Assembly: GCF_028622875.1 (NCBI RefSeq)
Contig: NZ_CP117709.1
Span: 4,033,001-4,097,000, forward strand
Direction of reading: 5' to 3'
Source of the DNA: Streptomyces sp. MMBL 11-1
Lineage (GTDB): Bacteria > Actinomycetota > Actinomycetes > Streptomycetales > Streptomycetaceae
Length of the DNA: 64,000 nucleotides
In this document: piece after piece, positions 16,749-25,458 of the stretch
How the letters are laid out: each line of letters opens with the position of its first letter
How positions within the stretch are numbered: position 1 is the first letter of the stretch
Translations under genes and position numbers: made by a program
Notes under the pieces: model-generated
The model's database searches: none
Told to the model about the DNA's origin: nothing
Seen by the model: only the letters and a program-made list of their open reading frames with translations

Positions 16749-16908
16749 CTCTCTCCGGTCATCGCGCGGTCGGCCATGTCCATCACCCTACGACCGGGTC
16801 CGGCCCCTGCTCCCAGCTACCTGTTCCCGGCCCCTGCTCCCTGGCCCGGCCCCCCTGCGGCCGAGGCCCGCCGCTGCGACCGGAGCCGGTCAGTGCGGCC
16901 GGAGCCGG

Positions 16909-17727
16909 TCACTGCCCGGGCAGCGCCTCGCCCTGTACCGCCTGGATGTCCAGCTCCACGCGCAGGGTCGTGCCGATCGCCGAGATGCCCGCCTGGACGA
17001 CCTGGTTGTAGTTCATCGCGAAGTCGGCGCGGCGCAGTTCGGCGGTGGCGTGGAAGGCCGCCCGCACCCCGCCCCACGGGTCGGGCCCGGTACCGAGGTA
17101 GCTGAGGTCCAGGTCGACGGGGCGCGAGACGCCGTGCATGGTCAGCTCGCCGTGCACGGTCCAGCGGTCGGGGCCCGCCGGGTCCAGCGCGGTGGAGCGG
17201 TAGGCGATCTCCGGGTACCGGTCCACGTCCAGGAAGTCGGCCGAACGCAGATGCCTGTCCCGCATCTCGTTGCCGGTGTCGATGCCGGCCGCCCTGATCA
17301 CCGCCTCGACCCGGGAGCGGGAGACGTCCTCGGCGATCTCGATCCGGCCGCCGAAGTCCGTGAAGCGGCCGTGCACGCTGGAGATCCCCAGGTGCTGGGC
17401 GACCGCACCGACCGAGGAGTGCGCGGGGTCCAGCGACCAGACGCCCGGCGGTGGCAGCTCCACCCCGCCCTGCCGGGCCAGCACGATCTGGCCTCCCTCG
17501 ATCCGGCCGCTCGCGGTGACGAGGGCGGTGGAGGCGGCGGGCGCGTACCCGACCGCCGTGACGATCACCGTGTACGCGCCGGCCGCCAGGGAACCGTCCG
17601 TGCGGACGGCCCCGTCCTCGTCGGCCGCGGCGCGCAGCACCTGGGCGCCGGTCATGTCGGTGACGGTGACGACGGCGTGCTGGACCGCCCAGCCGTCCCG
17701 CGTCCGTACCTGTGCGCGAAGTCCCAT
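16909..17727 (-). CDS. YceI-family protein with N-terminal carboxypeptidase-regulatory-like domain
   Basis: 272 residues from ATG 17727, with AGGAGAGAG upstream. Residues about 5-85 form a CarboxypepD_reg-like beta domain (AVVTVTDMTGAQV...GAYTVIVTAVGYAPA). The rest is a YceI lipocalin-like barrel (WSLDPAHSSVGAVAQHLGISSVHGRF...VHGELTMHGVSRPVDLDL). YceI proteins bind isoprenoid-type lipids; most are exported, but no signal peptide is visible here. The same accessory domain is fused three times to the transporter at 18017-20626, suggesting shared ancestry or function. Confidence 0.85.
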   Translation of the reverse strand: MGLRAQVRTRDGWAVQHAVVTVTDMTGAQVLRAAADEDGAVRTDGSLAAGAYTVIVTAVGYAPAASTALVTASGRIEGGQIVLARQGGVELPPPGVWSLDPAHSSVGAVAQHLGISSVHGRFTDFGGRIEIAEDVSRSRVEAVIRAAGIDTGNEMRDRHLRSADFLDVDRYPEIAYRSTALDPAGPDRWTVHGELTMHGVSRPVDLDLSYLGTGPDPWGGVRAAFHATAELRRADFAMNYNQVVQAGISAIGTTLRVELDIQAVQGEALPGQ

Positions 17728-18016
17728 CCCGTATCTCTCTCCTAGAGGGCCTGTCGTCCGGATCATGCCGGGCCCGAAAGCCCGGGGCGACCCCGGCCGG
17801 CCCGTCGTGCACATGAGTGGGGCCCCGGGGCGGTCACGGCAGGCCGTCCCCTGCTCGCCGTACCCGCCACCGGGGCCCACTTCCACCCGGTCGCGACAGC
17901 CTCTCCGCTGGAAGTGCTGTCCGACCAGGGGTCTTCGCGATCCCTTCACGTGCGCGTGCGCATCCCTATAGGTGCGCGCGCCAGGCGCGGGCACGCGCCC
18001 GCGCCGCGGGGACCGA

Positions 18017-20626
18017 TCACTCGCCCGGGTGGGCGAGTTCGATGTCGTGCCCGTCGACTCCCGGGCCGCTCACGGTCAGCGATCCGGCCACCGGCGGGTA
18101 GCCGGTCGCGATGACCGCGTACTCGCCCGCGTCCAGGTCGGTGAAGGCGTACGCCCCGTCCTCGCCGGTCGTCGCGGTGGCGACCACGTTGCCCGCCGCG
18201 TCGATCAGCGTGACCCGCGCGTCGGCCAGCGGGCTCCGGGCGGACCCGGCCCGCACGACGCCCCGGACCAGCGCACCGGACCGCAGCGCGGCCTCGACGC
18301 GGGTGACGCCCTGGCCGCCGATCTCCACCGGCAGCGCCAGCGGGCGGAAGCCGGCCGCGTTGACCGCGACGGTCACGGAGCCCGGGATCAGCTCGCCGAA
18401 GGCGAACTCACCGGCCGGGCCGGACGCGCCGGTGGCCAGCACGTCGCCCCGGACGTCGGTCACGATGACCATCGCGCCGTCGACGGGGGTGCCGGATTCG
18501 GCGGCCTTGACCGTTCCGGCCAGTCCGCTCGTACCGGACAGCAGGATGTCGAAGGCCAGCGGCTCCTCGCCGACGACCACCGTGGACGCCTGCGGCTGGA
18601 AGCCGTCGGCGGAGGCGATCAGGACGTAGCTGCCGGAGCCGGGGGCGTCCAGGGCGTAACCGCCGTCGGGCCGGGCCACGGAGCGCCCGAGCTGCCGGCC
18701 GCCCAGCGAGATCAGGGTGACGGCGGCGCGGGCGACCGGAGCGCCCTCCGCCCCGCGCACCACACCGTGCACGGAGGTGCCGTGAACGCTGTCGGTGCGG
18801 TCGGTGGGCTCGATCCCGGTGTCGGTGTCGGTGTCGGTGTCGTTGTGCGGGGCGAGGGTGGTGAGGGCCGCCGCGTGGGCGGGGGCGGGTGTGTCGGCCC
18901 CGCCGGCCGGGGTGGTGACACCCGCCGCGCCCTCGGAGGCCGCGGCCCCGGTGGCACCGACGGTCGCGGGCACAGGGGCCCCTGCCGTCCCGACGGCGGC
19001 CGAGGGCTCGACGGGGGCGTCGTTCGCAGCACTGCTCTTCAACGCGACCTCCTTGATGAAGATCGTCACGATGAAGGCGACGAGCGCGGCCGGAGCGGCG
19101 TACAGGAAGACGTCGCCGACGCCGTGCCCGTACGCGGTCTCCATGACCAGGCGCAGGGGCTCGGGCAGCTTGTCCAGGTCGGGGATGCCCCCGCCGCCGG
19201 TGCCGCCGTGGCCGAACGCCGCACCCTCCGGGCCGAGGTCGGCGATGCCGTCCTTGACGTAGTGGGTGACCCGGTTGCCCAGGACCGCGCCGAGCGCCGA
19301 GACGCCGATCGCGCCGCCCAGGGAGCGGAAGAAGGTGACGACGGAGCTGGCGGAACCGAGGTCCTCGGGAGCGACCTGGTTCTGCGTGGCGAGGACCAGG
19401 TTCTGCATCATCATGCCGATGCCGAGGCCCATGACGAACATGAAGACCGCGACGTGCCAGTACGCGGTGTCGTGCCGGATCGTGCCGAGCATCCCGAGCC
19501 CGGCCGTGACCAGGAAGCCGCCGCTGACCAGCCACGCCTTCCAGCGCCCTGTCTTGGTGATGATCTGGCCGGAGATGGTCGAGGAGAGGAAGAGCCCCGC
19601 GATCATCGGGATGGTCATCACGCCGGACATCGTCGGCGACTTGCCGCGCGCCAGCTGGAAGTACTGGCTGAAGAAGACCGTGCCCGCGAACATCGCGACG
19701 CCGACGAACAGCGAGGCGACCGAGGCGAGGGTGATGGTGCGGTTACGGAAGAGGCGCAGCGGGATGATCGGCTCGGCGGCCCGCGACTCGGTGAGGACGA
19801 AGGCCAGGCCGAGCAGGACCGAGCCCGCGACCATCACGTATGTCTGCCACGACAGCCAGTCGTACTTGTCGCCCGCGAAGGTCACCCAGACCAGCAACAG
19901 GGAGACGGCGGCGCTGATGAAGAACGCGCCGGTCCAGTCGACCTTGACGCCCTCGCGCTTGACGACCGGGAGCTTGAGGGTCTTCTGGAGCACGATCAGC
20001 GCGATGACCGCGAACGGCACGCCCACGTAGAAGCACCAGCGCCAGCCCATCCAGCTGGTGTCGGTGATGACGCCGCCGAGCAGCGGGCCGCCGACGGTGG
20101 CGACCGCGAAGACCGCGCCCAGGTAGCCGCTGTAGCGCCCGCGCTCGCGCGGGGCGATCATCGCGGCCATGACGATCTGTGCGAGGGCGGAGAGGCCGCC
20201 GACGCCGATGCCCTGGACGACGCGGCAGGCGATGAGCATGCCGCTGCTGGTCGACAGACCGGCGACGACCGAGCCGAGGACGTAGATGATCAGGGCTATC
20301 TGGACCAGCAGCTTCTTGCTGAAGAGGTCCGAGAGCTTGCCCCAGAGCGGGGTGGTGGCGGTCATGGCCAGCAGCGAGGCCGTCACGACCCAGGTGTAGG
20401 CGCTCTGGCCGCCGCCGAGGTCGGAGATGATCTCGGGCAGGGCGTTGGAGACGACCGTCGACGACAGGATCGCGACGAACATGCCGAGCAGCAGCCCGGT
20501 CAGCGCCTCCATGATCTGCCGGTGTGTCATCGGCGTGCCGTCGGGGGCACCGGAGGCGGTGACGCTCCCGTGCCCTCCGTGCTTGGCGTGGCCGCCCCGC
20601 ACACCGGTGGGTGTGGTCGTAGCCAT
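18017..20626 (-). CDS. DHA2-family transporter fused to three carboxypeptidase-regulatory-like domains
   Basis: 869 residues, about 350 longer than an ordinary EmrB/QacA transporter. Residues about 35-560 are the 14-helix DHA2 transporter (ILSSTVVSNALPEIISDL, LWGKLSDLFSKKLL). A disordered Ala/Thr/Asp-rich linker includes a run of DT repeats from a GTGTCG DNA repeat. Three tandem CarboxypepD_reg-like beta domains then follow (HGVVRGAEGAPVARAAVTL, AGTVKAAESGTPVDGAMV, RGVVRAGSARSPLADARV). These domains usually bind proteins or sugars; after an even number of helices they should lie in the cytoplasm. The MarR-family gene lies directly upstream and the pump is probably in its regulon. Confidence 0.88.
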   Translation of the reverse strand: MATTTPTGVRGGHAKHGGHGSVTASGAPDGTPMTHRQIMEALTGLLLGMFVAILSSTVVSNALPEIISDLGGGQSAYTWVVTASLLAMTATTPLWGKLSDLFSKKLLVQIALIIYVLGSVVAGLSTSSGMLIACRVVQGIGVGGLSALAQIVMAAMIAPRERGRYSGYLGAVFAVATVGGPLLGGVITDTSWMGWRWCFYVGVPFAVIALIVLQKTLKLPVVKREGVKVDWTGAFFISAAVSLLLVWVTFAGDKYDWLSWQTYVMVAGSVLLGLAFVLTESRAAEPIIPLRLFRNRTITLASVASLFVGVAMFAGTVFFSQYFQLARGKSPTMSGVMTIPMIAGLFLSSTISGQIITKTGRWKAWLVSGGFLVTAGLGMLGTIRHDTAYWHVAVFMFVMGLGIGMMMQNLVLATQNQVAPEDLGSASSVVTFFRSLGGAIGVSALGAVLGNRVTHYVKDGIADLGPEGAAFGHGGTGGGGIPDLDKLPEPLRLVMETAYGHGVGDVFLYAAPAALVAFIVTIFIKEVALKSSAANDAPVEPSAAVGTAGAPVPATVGATGAAASEGAAGVTTPAGGADTPAPAHAAALTTLAPHNDTDTDTDTGIEPTDRTDSVHGTSVHGVVRGAEGAPVARAAVTLISLGGRQLGRSVARPDGGYALDAPGSGSYVLIASADGFQPQASTVVVGEEPLAFDILLSGTSGLAGTVKAAESGTPVDGAMVIVTDVRGDVLATGASGPAGEFAFGELIPGSVTVAVNAAGFRPLALPVEIGGQGVTRVEAALRSGALVRGVVRAGSARSPLADARVTLIDAAGNVVATATTGEDGAYAFTDLDAGEYAVIATGYPPVAGSLTVSGPGVDGHDIELAHPGE

Positions 20627-20657
20627 TGAGTTCCTTATCCGTGCGTATTTGCTTCTG

Positions 20658-21170
20658 TTACACAGGTGTACGGGTGTGAGCCTCGTCGTCGAGGCGGGTC
20701 CTGCACTCGCCGGTGTGGCTTCCGGGGGCGCAGCCGCCGGATCCGCGACAGGCGAAGCTGTCGCGCAGCCGGGACAGCAGCGCGATGAGACGGCCGACGT
20801 CGTCGTCGGACCAGTCCTGGAGGTTGTGGGCGAACACCTCGGTGGTCCGCCGGGTCAGGTCGTCGAGCTGCTCGTGCCCGCCGGGGGTCAGCCGCAGGAT
20901 GCGGGACCGCTTGTCCGCCGGGTCCGGAGACCGTTCGATCCAGCCGCGGTCGGCCACATGGGCCACATGGCGACTGGTCACCGACATGTCGACGGAGAGC
21001 AGTTCGGCGAGCCGGCTGATCCGCATCTCGCCGTGCCGGTCCAGGAGGGTCAGCACGGCGGCGGAGCCCGCGGGACACTCCAGGGGCAGCGCGCGGGCGA
21101 GCCCCCTTTTGACGGCCCCGATGGCGCTGAGCTGCCGGGCCAGTTCCTCGTAACTACTCCGTGCGGCCAC
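20658..21170 (-). CDS. MarR-family regulator
   Basis: 170 residues from GTG 21170; a longer form starting at 21242 is possible but would read through the operator repeats. It has the MarR winged helix: MRISRLAELLSVDMSVTSRHVAHVADRGWIERSPDPADKRSRILRLT. The C-terminal tail carries three cysteines (ACRGSGGCAPGSHTGEC), possibly redox or metal sensing. It lies 31 bases upstream of the fused DHA2 transporter on the same strand, so both probably form an autoregulated operon induced by the exported compound. Confidence 0.85.
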   Translation of the reverse strand: MAARSSYEELARQLSAIGAVKRGLARALPLECPAGSAAVLTLLDRHGEMRISRLAELLSVDMSVTSRHVAHVADRGWIERSPDPADKRSRILRLTPGGHEQLDDLTRRTTEVFAHNLQDWSDDDVGRLIALLSRLRDSFACRGSGGCAPGSHTGECRTRLDDEAHTRTPV

Positions 21171-21199
21171 GGGAACCCCCAGAACACTCGCGACATGTT

Positions 21200-21243
21200 G
21201 TTGCTTAGGGCAACGATAGAAGCCGTTGGTTGCTACAGGCAAA
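21200..21243. promoter_or_regulatory. two MarR operator candidates
   Basis: GTTGC-N5-GCAAC at 21200-21214 and GTTGC-N5-GCAAA at 21229-21243 are matching inverted repeats 29 bases apart, immediately upstream of the MarR start. Such paired sites are typical for autoregulated MarR operons. Confidence 0.6.
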
Positions 21244-21393
21244 CGAAAACTGGCTTGCAGGAGTAAAGGAACGCAAAAGCCTCTGTAGGGTCCCGGTCAA
21301 GCCCGTCGCCCGGCCGCGTCGACGCGCGTCGGACGGGCCGCCGGGTGGCCCGGGGGTTGGGCCGTGGGTCCGAGTTCGCTAGGGTCCTGCCCC

Positions 21394-21609
21394 ATGGCAC
21401 ACAACCCCCACGCCCCTCAGCCGGGCCCCGAGGGCACCAACGATCCGGCGGGCAGCACGCAGATGTTCCGCGCCTTCGTCGACGAGGGCGAGCCGCAGCG
21501 CCGGCAGCAGCCCGCGGCGACCTCTTCCGGGCCGAAGGCCGGGGTGATCGCGGCGGTGATCGCGGTCGTCGTCGTCCTCGGCGCGGTGGCCTGGCTCGCT
21601 CTGGGCTGA
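21394..21609 (+). CDS. small single-span membrane protein
   Basis: 71 residues from ATG 21394. The first 47 residues are hydrophilic and Pro/Gln-rich, with a QMFRAFVDEG segment, followed by one C-terminal transmembrane helix (AGVIAAVIAVVVVLGAVAWLALG) ending at the stop. This tail-anchored layout is seen in a family of small Streptomyces membrane proteins of unknown role. It is divergent from the MarR gene. Confidence 0.7.
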   Translation: MAHNPHAPQPGPEGTNDPAGSTQMFRAFVDEGEPQRRQQPAATSSGPKAGVIAAVIAVVVVLGAVAWLALG

Positions 21610-21779
21610 CCCGCGACGGTACGGGCCCGGCTCCCGCCCGCACGGGGACCGACCCCGTGGCCGGTGCGGGGGCGACCCGCGACGGCACGAGACCACAGCA
21701 CGACCGTACGATCCGGCCGCACGGGGGACGGGGAGCGGAGCCGCACGAAGCCGGCCGCCGCTCCACCCCCCGGGCGGCC

Positions 21780-22192
21780 TTCGTGCGTGGCGGCACCCAG
21801 CCGCAGCGGTACCCGCCAGGACTCCACGCACACGGTGTACGTCTCCGAGCGCGCCGAGCCGGCACCGACCGGGGCGGGCAGGGGCTGGGACGAGGTGATG
21901 GTCGCCCGGCCGACGCGGAGGGCGCCGATGATGTGCGTGGCGAAGGTGGCGGTCCGCCGCTGCCGCCCCCGTACCCGTCCAGCGGGACCAGCGTCACCTT
22001 GCCCGAGGGCTTCCCGTCGCCGCCCGCGGCCCGGCCCCCGCTGTCGGCGGCGGCGCCCACGGCCCCGTACCCGTCGTCGCCCGGCCCGCTTTCGCAGGCG
22101 GCCGGGAAGCCGCCGCCCGGACACAGCGCGGCCGCCGAGGCAGAGGTGGCGGTGCCCCGGCGGCCGGTCGAGCCGTATGTCTGACGTCGCAT
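21780..22192 (-). pseudogene. decayed lipoprotein-like gene with frameshifts
   Basis: The minus strand starts at ATG 22192 with a degraded lipoprotein-like leader (AAACESG in the frame, lipobox no longer canonical), then a Gly-rich stretch and KVTLVPLDGYGG. Near 21960-21975 coherent coding moves to another frame, which continues FATHIIGALRVGRATITSSQPLP and SETYTVCVESWRVPL (ending about 21810). It is then lost again. Neither frame alone makes a complete protein. This reads as a secreted or lipid-anchored protein broken by at least two frameshifts, possibly with an internal deletion. A sequencing error is the alternative. Confidence 0.5.
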
Positions 22193-22260
22193 CGCGCCAG
22201 AGTGGCTGGCGCACCGTCACATCTGGGCCCTGACGCAGAGGTCGAGGGGGGCCACGGAGG

Positions 22261-22440
22261 TCAACCGGAATCGGCGGAGACGAGCAGGAATCAGCGGAAC
22301 CGATCCGGGACCGGTGGAGACGATCCGGGAACACCGGAGAGGGTCCGGGACCGGCGGAGATGATCCGGGACCGGTGGAGACGATCTGGGAACACCGGAGA
22401 CGATCCGGGGCCGGCGGAGATGATCCGGGGTCGGCGGAGA
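22261..22440. repeat. 20-bp tandem repeat (minisatellite), nine units
   Basis: Nine consecutive 20-base units approximate YGATCCGGGACCGGYGGAGA; the first two are diverged. There is also a 60-base higher-order period: the triplet beginning 22301 is repeated from 22361 with few changes. The array ends 25 bases before the stop of the sigN-like gene. It has no long reading frame of known type. Copy number is likely to vary between strains. Confidence 0.8.
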
Positions 22441-22464
22441 TCAGCAGAACTCCGCCGACCGGTC

Positions 22465-23331
22465 TCAGTCCGCGATGAGCCCTTCCCTGAGCTGCGCGAG
22501 CGTGCGGGTCAGCAGCCGGGAGACGTGCATCTGGGAGATGCCGACCTCCTCGCCGATCTGCGACTGCGTCATGTTCGCGAAGAACCGCAGCATGATGATC
22601 TGACGCTCGCGCGGCGCGAGCTTGGCCAGCAGCGGCTTCAGCGACTCGCGGTACTCGACGCCTTCCAGCGCCGAGTCCTCGTACCCGAGGCGGTCGGCCA
22701 GGGAGCCCTCGCCGCCGTCGTCCTCGGGGGAGGGGGAGTCCAGGGAGGAGGCCGTGTAGGCGTTGCCGACGGCGAGACCGTCGACCACGTCCTCCTCGGA
22801 GACCCCGAGCGCTCGGGCCAGCTCGGGCACGGTCGGCGAGCGGTCGAGCTTCTGCGCGAGCTCGTCGCTGGTCTTGGTCAGGGCGAGCCGCAGCTCCTGG
22901 AGGCGGCGGGGGACCCGCACGGACCAGGAGGTGTCGCGGAAGAAGCGTTTGATCTCGCCGACGACGGTGGGCATCGCGAACGTGGGGAACTCGACGCCCC
23001 GTTCGCAGTCGAACCGGTCGATCGCCTTGATCAGGCCGATCGTGCCGACCTGGACGATGTCCTCCATCGGTTCGTTGCGGCTACGGAACCGCGCCGCGGC
23101 GTACCGCACCAGCGGGAGGTTCAGTTCGATCAGTGTGTCCCGCACATAGGTCCGCTCCGGACTGTCCGTTCCCTCGGGGCCCGAGGCGGGGCCGAGCGCG
23201 GCGAGCCGCAGGAACAGGGAGCGGGACAGCGTGCGGGTGTCGATGGCTTCCGGCGAGCTGGTGAGCACGGCGGGTGCCGGCACGCTCTTCGTGAGCGTGA
23301 GCACCTTCGAGCTGCCCTGTTCTTCGGACAT
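22465..23331 (-). CDS. sigN: SigB/SigF-family alternative sigma factor (SigN-like)
   Basis: 288 residues with sigma regions 2 to 4 of the SigB/F/G type: [38 protein letters not shown] (region 2), [31 protein letters not shown] (region 3), and [29 protein letters not shown] (region 4). These sigma factors direct stress and sporulation promoters and are normally controlled by anti-sigma kinases. A second member lies 234 bases upstream. The symbol rests on gene order resembling the sigN-sigF pair of S. coelicolor and not on a computed tree. The 20-bp tandem repeat lies just past its stop. Confidence 0.85.
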   Translation of the reverse strand: MSEEQGSSKVLTLTKSVPAPAVLTSSPEAIDTRTLSRSLFLRLAALGPASGPEGTDSPERTYVRDTLIELNLPLVRYAAARFRSRNEPMEDIVQVGTIGLIKAIDRFDCERGVEFPTFAMPTVVGEIKRFFRDTSWSVRVPRRLQELRLALTKTSDELAQKLDRSPTVPELARALGVSEEDVVDGLAVGNAYTASSLDSPSPEDDGGEGSLADRLGYEDSALEGVEYRESLKPLLAKLAPRERQIIMLRFFANMTQSQIGEEVGISQMHVSRLLTRTLAQLREGLIAD

Positions 23332-23565
23332 GCCACCCCCTTGAGGTCGCGGACGGTCGCGGTGGCCGCGACCATCGGAGGAACGCAGCCTCCACCTGAA
23401 TACCGGAGGCGGGGCTGCGGCAAACGCGCTTCGAGCAGAATGTCACATGTCGGCAACACGCTGTAGTGACATGTCGACAAGTCAGCGCCGAATCCGCCCT
23501 GGAAACAGGGGGTGTAGGCCTTTTATGCCGTCAGAACTGCTCTGTGGACGGTCTACCCGTTCCGG
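23332..23565. promoter_or_regulatory. upstream region of sigN-like gene with ACATGTC repeats
   Basis: Two ACATGTCG elements (23445-23452 and 23469-23476) lie about 110-145 bases before the sigma factor start, the second inside the palindrome GACATGTC (23468-23475). TGTCAC and GTGACA also form an inverted pair around them. GACATGTC recurs upstream of the neighbouring sigF-like gene at 24503-24510. Confidence 0.4.
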
Positions 23566-24435
23566 TTACGCCTCGATCCTGTTTGCGGATCTCAGTCGGG
23601 CGAAACTTCTGGCGAGAAGCCTTGACACATGCATCTGGGAGACGCCCAGTTCCGCGCTGATCTGAGACTGGGTCAAGTTGCTGTAGTACCGCAGGAGGAG
23701 GATGCGCTGCTCGCGCTCGGGGAGCTGGACGAGGAGGTGCCGGACGAGATCGCGGTGTTCGACGCCCGCGAGCGCGGGGTCCTCGTAGCCGAGCCGGTCG
23801 AGGAGGCCGGGCAGCCCGTCGCCCTCCTGGGCGGCTTCCAGCGAGGTCGCGTGGTACGAGCGGCCGGCCTCGATACAGGCCAGTACCTCGTCCTCGGAGA
23901 TCTTCAGCCGCTCGGCGATCTCGGCGGTGGTCGGGGACCGGCCGTGGGCGGTCGTCAGGTCCTCGGTGGCGCCGGTGACCTGGACCCACAGCTCGTGCAG
24001 CCGGCGCGGGACGTGGACGGTGCGCACGTTGTCGCGGAAGTACCGCTTGATCTCGCCGACGACGGTGGGCATCGCGAACGTGGGGAACTGGACCCCGCGG
24101 TCCGGGTCGAACCGGTCGATGGCGTTGATCAGACCGATGGTGCCGACCTGGACGACGTCCTCCATCGGCTCGTTGCGGCTGCGGAACCGCGCCGCGGCGT
24201 ACCGCACGAGGGGGAGATTCGCCTCGATGAGGGCGGCCCGGACCCGGCGGTGCTCCGGAGTGCCCGGCTCCAGGTTCTTGAGCTGACCGAAGAGGACCTG
24301 GGTGAGCGCCCTGGTGTCGGCTCCGCGGGCCCTGGCGGGCCTGGCCGACGGGTCCGGGGTCTCGGTCTGGATGTCCTCGGCCCGGACGGTCTGGACGGTC
24401 TGGGGAGGCACTTGAGGCGCTGTACTGGCCGGCAC
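23566..24435 (-). CDS. sigF: SigB/SigF-family alternative sigma factor (SigF-like)
   Basis: 289 residues. A disordered N-terminus of about 45 residues (Pro/Gln/Thr-rich) precedes the regions: [52 protein letters not shown], and [36 protein letters not shown]. It closely resembles the Streptomyces SigF that acts late in sporulation, including the C-terminal RSANRI. It is not overlapping with the downstream sigN-like gene and has its own upstream region. Assignment between sigF and sigN is by gene order and by the tail sequence. Confidence 0.87.
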   Translation of the reverse strand: MPASTAPQVPPQTVQTVRAEDIQTETPDPSARPARARGADTRALTQVLFGQLKNLEPGTPEHRRVRAALIEANLPLVRYAAARFRSRNEPMEDVVQVGTIGLINAIDRFDPDRGVQFPTFAMPTVVGEIKRYFRDNVRTVHVPRRLHELWVQVTGATEDLTTAHGRSPTTAEIAERLKISEDEVLACIEAGRSYHATSLEAAQEGDGLPGLLDRLGYEDPALAGVEHRDLVRHLLVQLPEREQRILLLRYYSNLTQSQISAELGVSQMHVSRLLARSFARLRSANRIEA

Positions 24436-24633
24436 GGTGACGCCACCCCTTTGCGGTCAACTACGGTCAACTCATCCGTCAAAAGCGGTCATAGCATCAC
24501 AAGACATGTCCACTGTGTGCAAGCACCTCATAGTGCCGTGTTGGCCGCATAAGGGTTTAAACGGAACAGGGAAACCCCCCGCCTGGACGGCGAGGGGTCG
24601 CTGGAACCGGGGCGAACCGGTGCCGGGGAAGCG

Positions 24634-24927
24634 TCAGAAGGGGTAGTCGGCGATCACCCAAGTGGCGAATTCGCGCCACTGTCCGGCGGCGGCCTGGTGG
24701 GCCGGGTGCTCGATGTACCGCTTGAGCGCGTCCTCGTCGGCGACGGCGGAGTTGATGGCGTAGTCGTACGCGATCGGCCGGTCGGTGATGTTCCAGGCGC
24801 ACTCCCAGAACTCCAGCTCCGGGACCTGCCCCTCCAGCTCCCGGAAGGCGCGGTCCCCGGCGACGACCCGTGGGTCGTCCCGCTCGATGCCCTCGTTCAG
24901 CTTGAAGAGGACCAGGTGGCGGATCAT
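24634..24927 (-). CDS. Dabb (stress-responsive A/B barrel) domain protein
   Basis: 97 residues forming one dimeric alpha/beta-barrel domain. The N-terminal strand MIRHLVLFKLNEG with its conserved His, the central strand WNITDRPIAYDYAINSAVADEDALKRYIEHPAHQA and the C-terminal VIADYPF are characteristic. Dabb proteins are small cytoplasmic dimers induced by stress in plants and bacteria; the ligand is unknown. A small membrane gene lies 10 bases upstream on the same strand. Confidence 0.85.
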   Translation of the reverse strand: MIRHLVLFKLNEGIERDDPRVVAGDRAFRELEGQVPELEFWECAWNITDRPIAYDYAINSAVADEDALKRYIEHPAHQAAAGQWREFATWVIADYPF

Positions 24928-24937
24928 CGCGCTTCTC

Positions 24938-25102
24938 CTACTTCACAAGTTCTGACATGAAGTCACCGACGCTCTGCGCGGCGGTGGAAATGCCTTCGAA
25001 CCCTACCTGGACCAGCTCGGCGGCCCGCTGGGGAGACATGATGATCGTGTACAGCACGAAGACCACCACTATGTAGGTGATGATCGTCTTTGCCTTGGCC
25101 AC
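24938..25102 (-). CDS. small membrane protein upstream of Dabb gene
   Basis: 54 residues from GTG 25102, preceded by GGGGAGG. After AKAK there is one hydrophobic helix (TIITYIVVVFVLYTIIM), then an amphipathic segment SPQRAAELVQVGFEGISTAAQSVGDFMSELVK that could lie on the membrane surface. A longer frame to 25186 lacks a better start. It is 10 bases from the Dabb gene, so they are probably co-transcribed. Function unknown; the pattern is common in Streptomyces. Confidence 0.65.
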   Translation of the reverse strand: MAKAKTIITYIVVVFVLYTIIMSPQRAAELVQVGFEGISTAAQSVGDFMSELVK

Positions 25103-25458
25103 AATCCTGCCTCCCCGTCGACCCCATGTGCGATCGGGCGATTGTATCCGCACGGATGGCCGTATCCGGTGGCCGTTTCTGATCACTGATGCGCTCTTTA
25201 AGGACCTACGACCCCGCCATCAAGGTCTTTCGCCCGACCTCACGGCGCCTGCCGCCCGGCATGATGGATACCGAGCCCAACGGGACCTGGCAGGACCCGG
25301 AGGGCCGGAACGGGGCCTCTCTGTGGGGTCACCGCCGCGCGATTCCCCCCTGACCGCGGCGGAGGACCAGCAGGCCCTGTTCTCACCGGGGGAAGCGGCT
25401 TGTCCCCCCGATGCCGCTTCCCCCGACCTGACTCCCTCGACGTTCTCACCGCCACCGA
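25103..25458. other. 356-bp stretch without a recognised gene; left edge of accessory region
   Basis: No reading frame here has convincing start, codon bias and length. An AT-richer section (about 25180-25215) probably holds the promoter of the 25102 gene. The conserved chromosomal order stops here and accessory genes begin. No copy of the tRNA-Ser 3' end, which would mark integration at 43.8 kb, was seen. Confidence 0.4.

Noticed and set aside
17972..20629. Plus-strand open frame of 885 codons
   Set aside because: Antisense shadow of the fused DHA2 transporter; Asp/Gly/Arg/His-rich composition, no domain, no proper start.
25103..25458. Direct repeat of the tRNA-Ser 3' end as left border of the CRISPR-bearing region
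   Set aside because: I looked for GGTAGCGGTGGGATTTGAAC-like sequence here and did not see it, so tRNA-mediated entry remains unproven.
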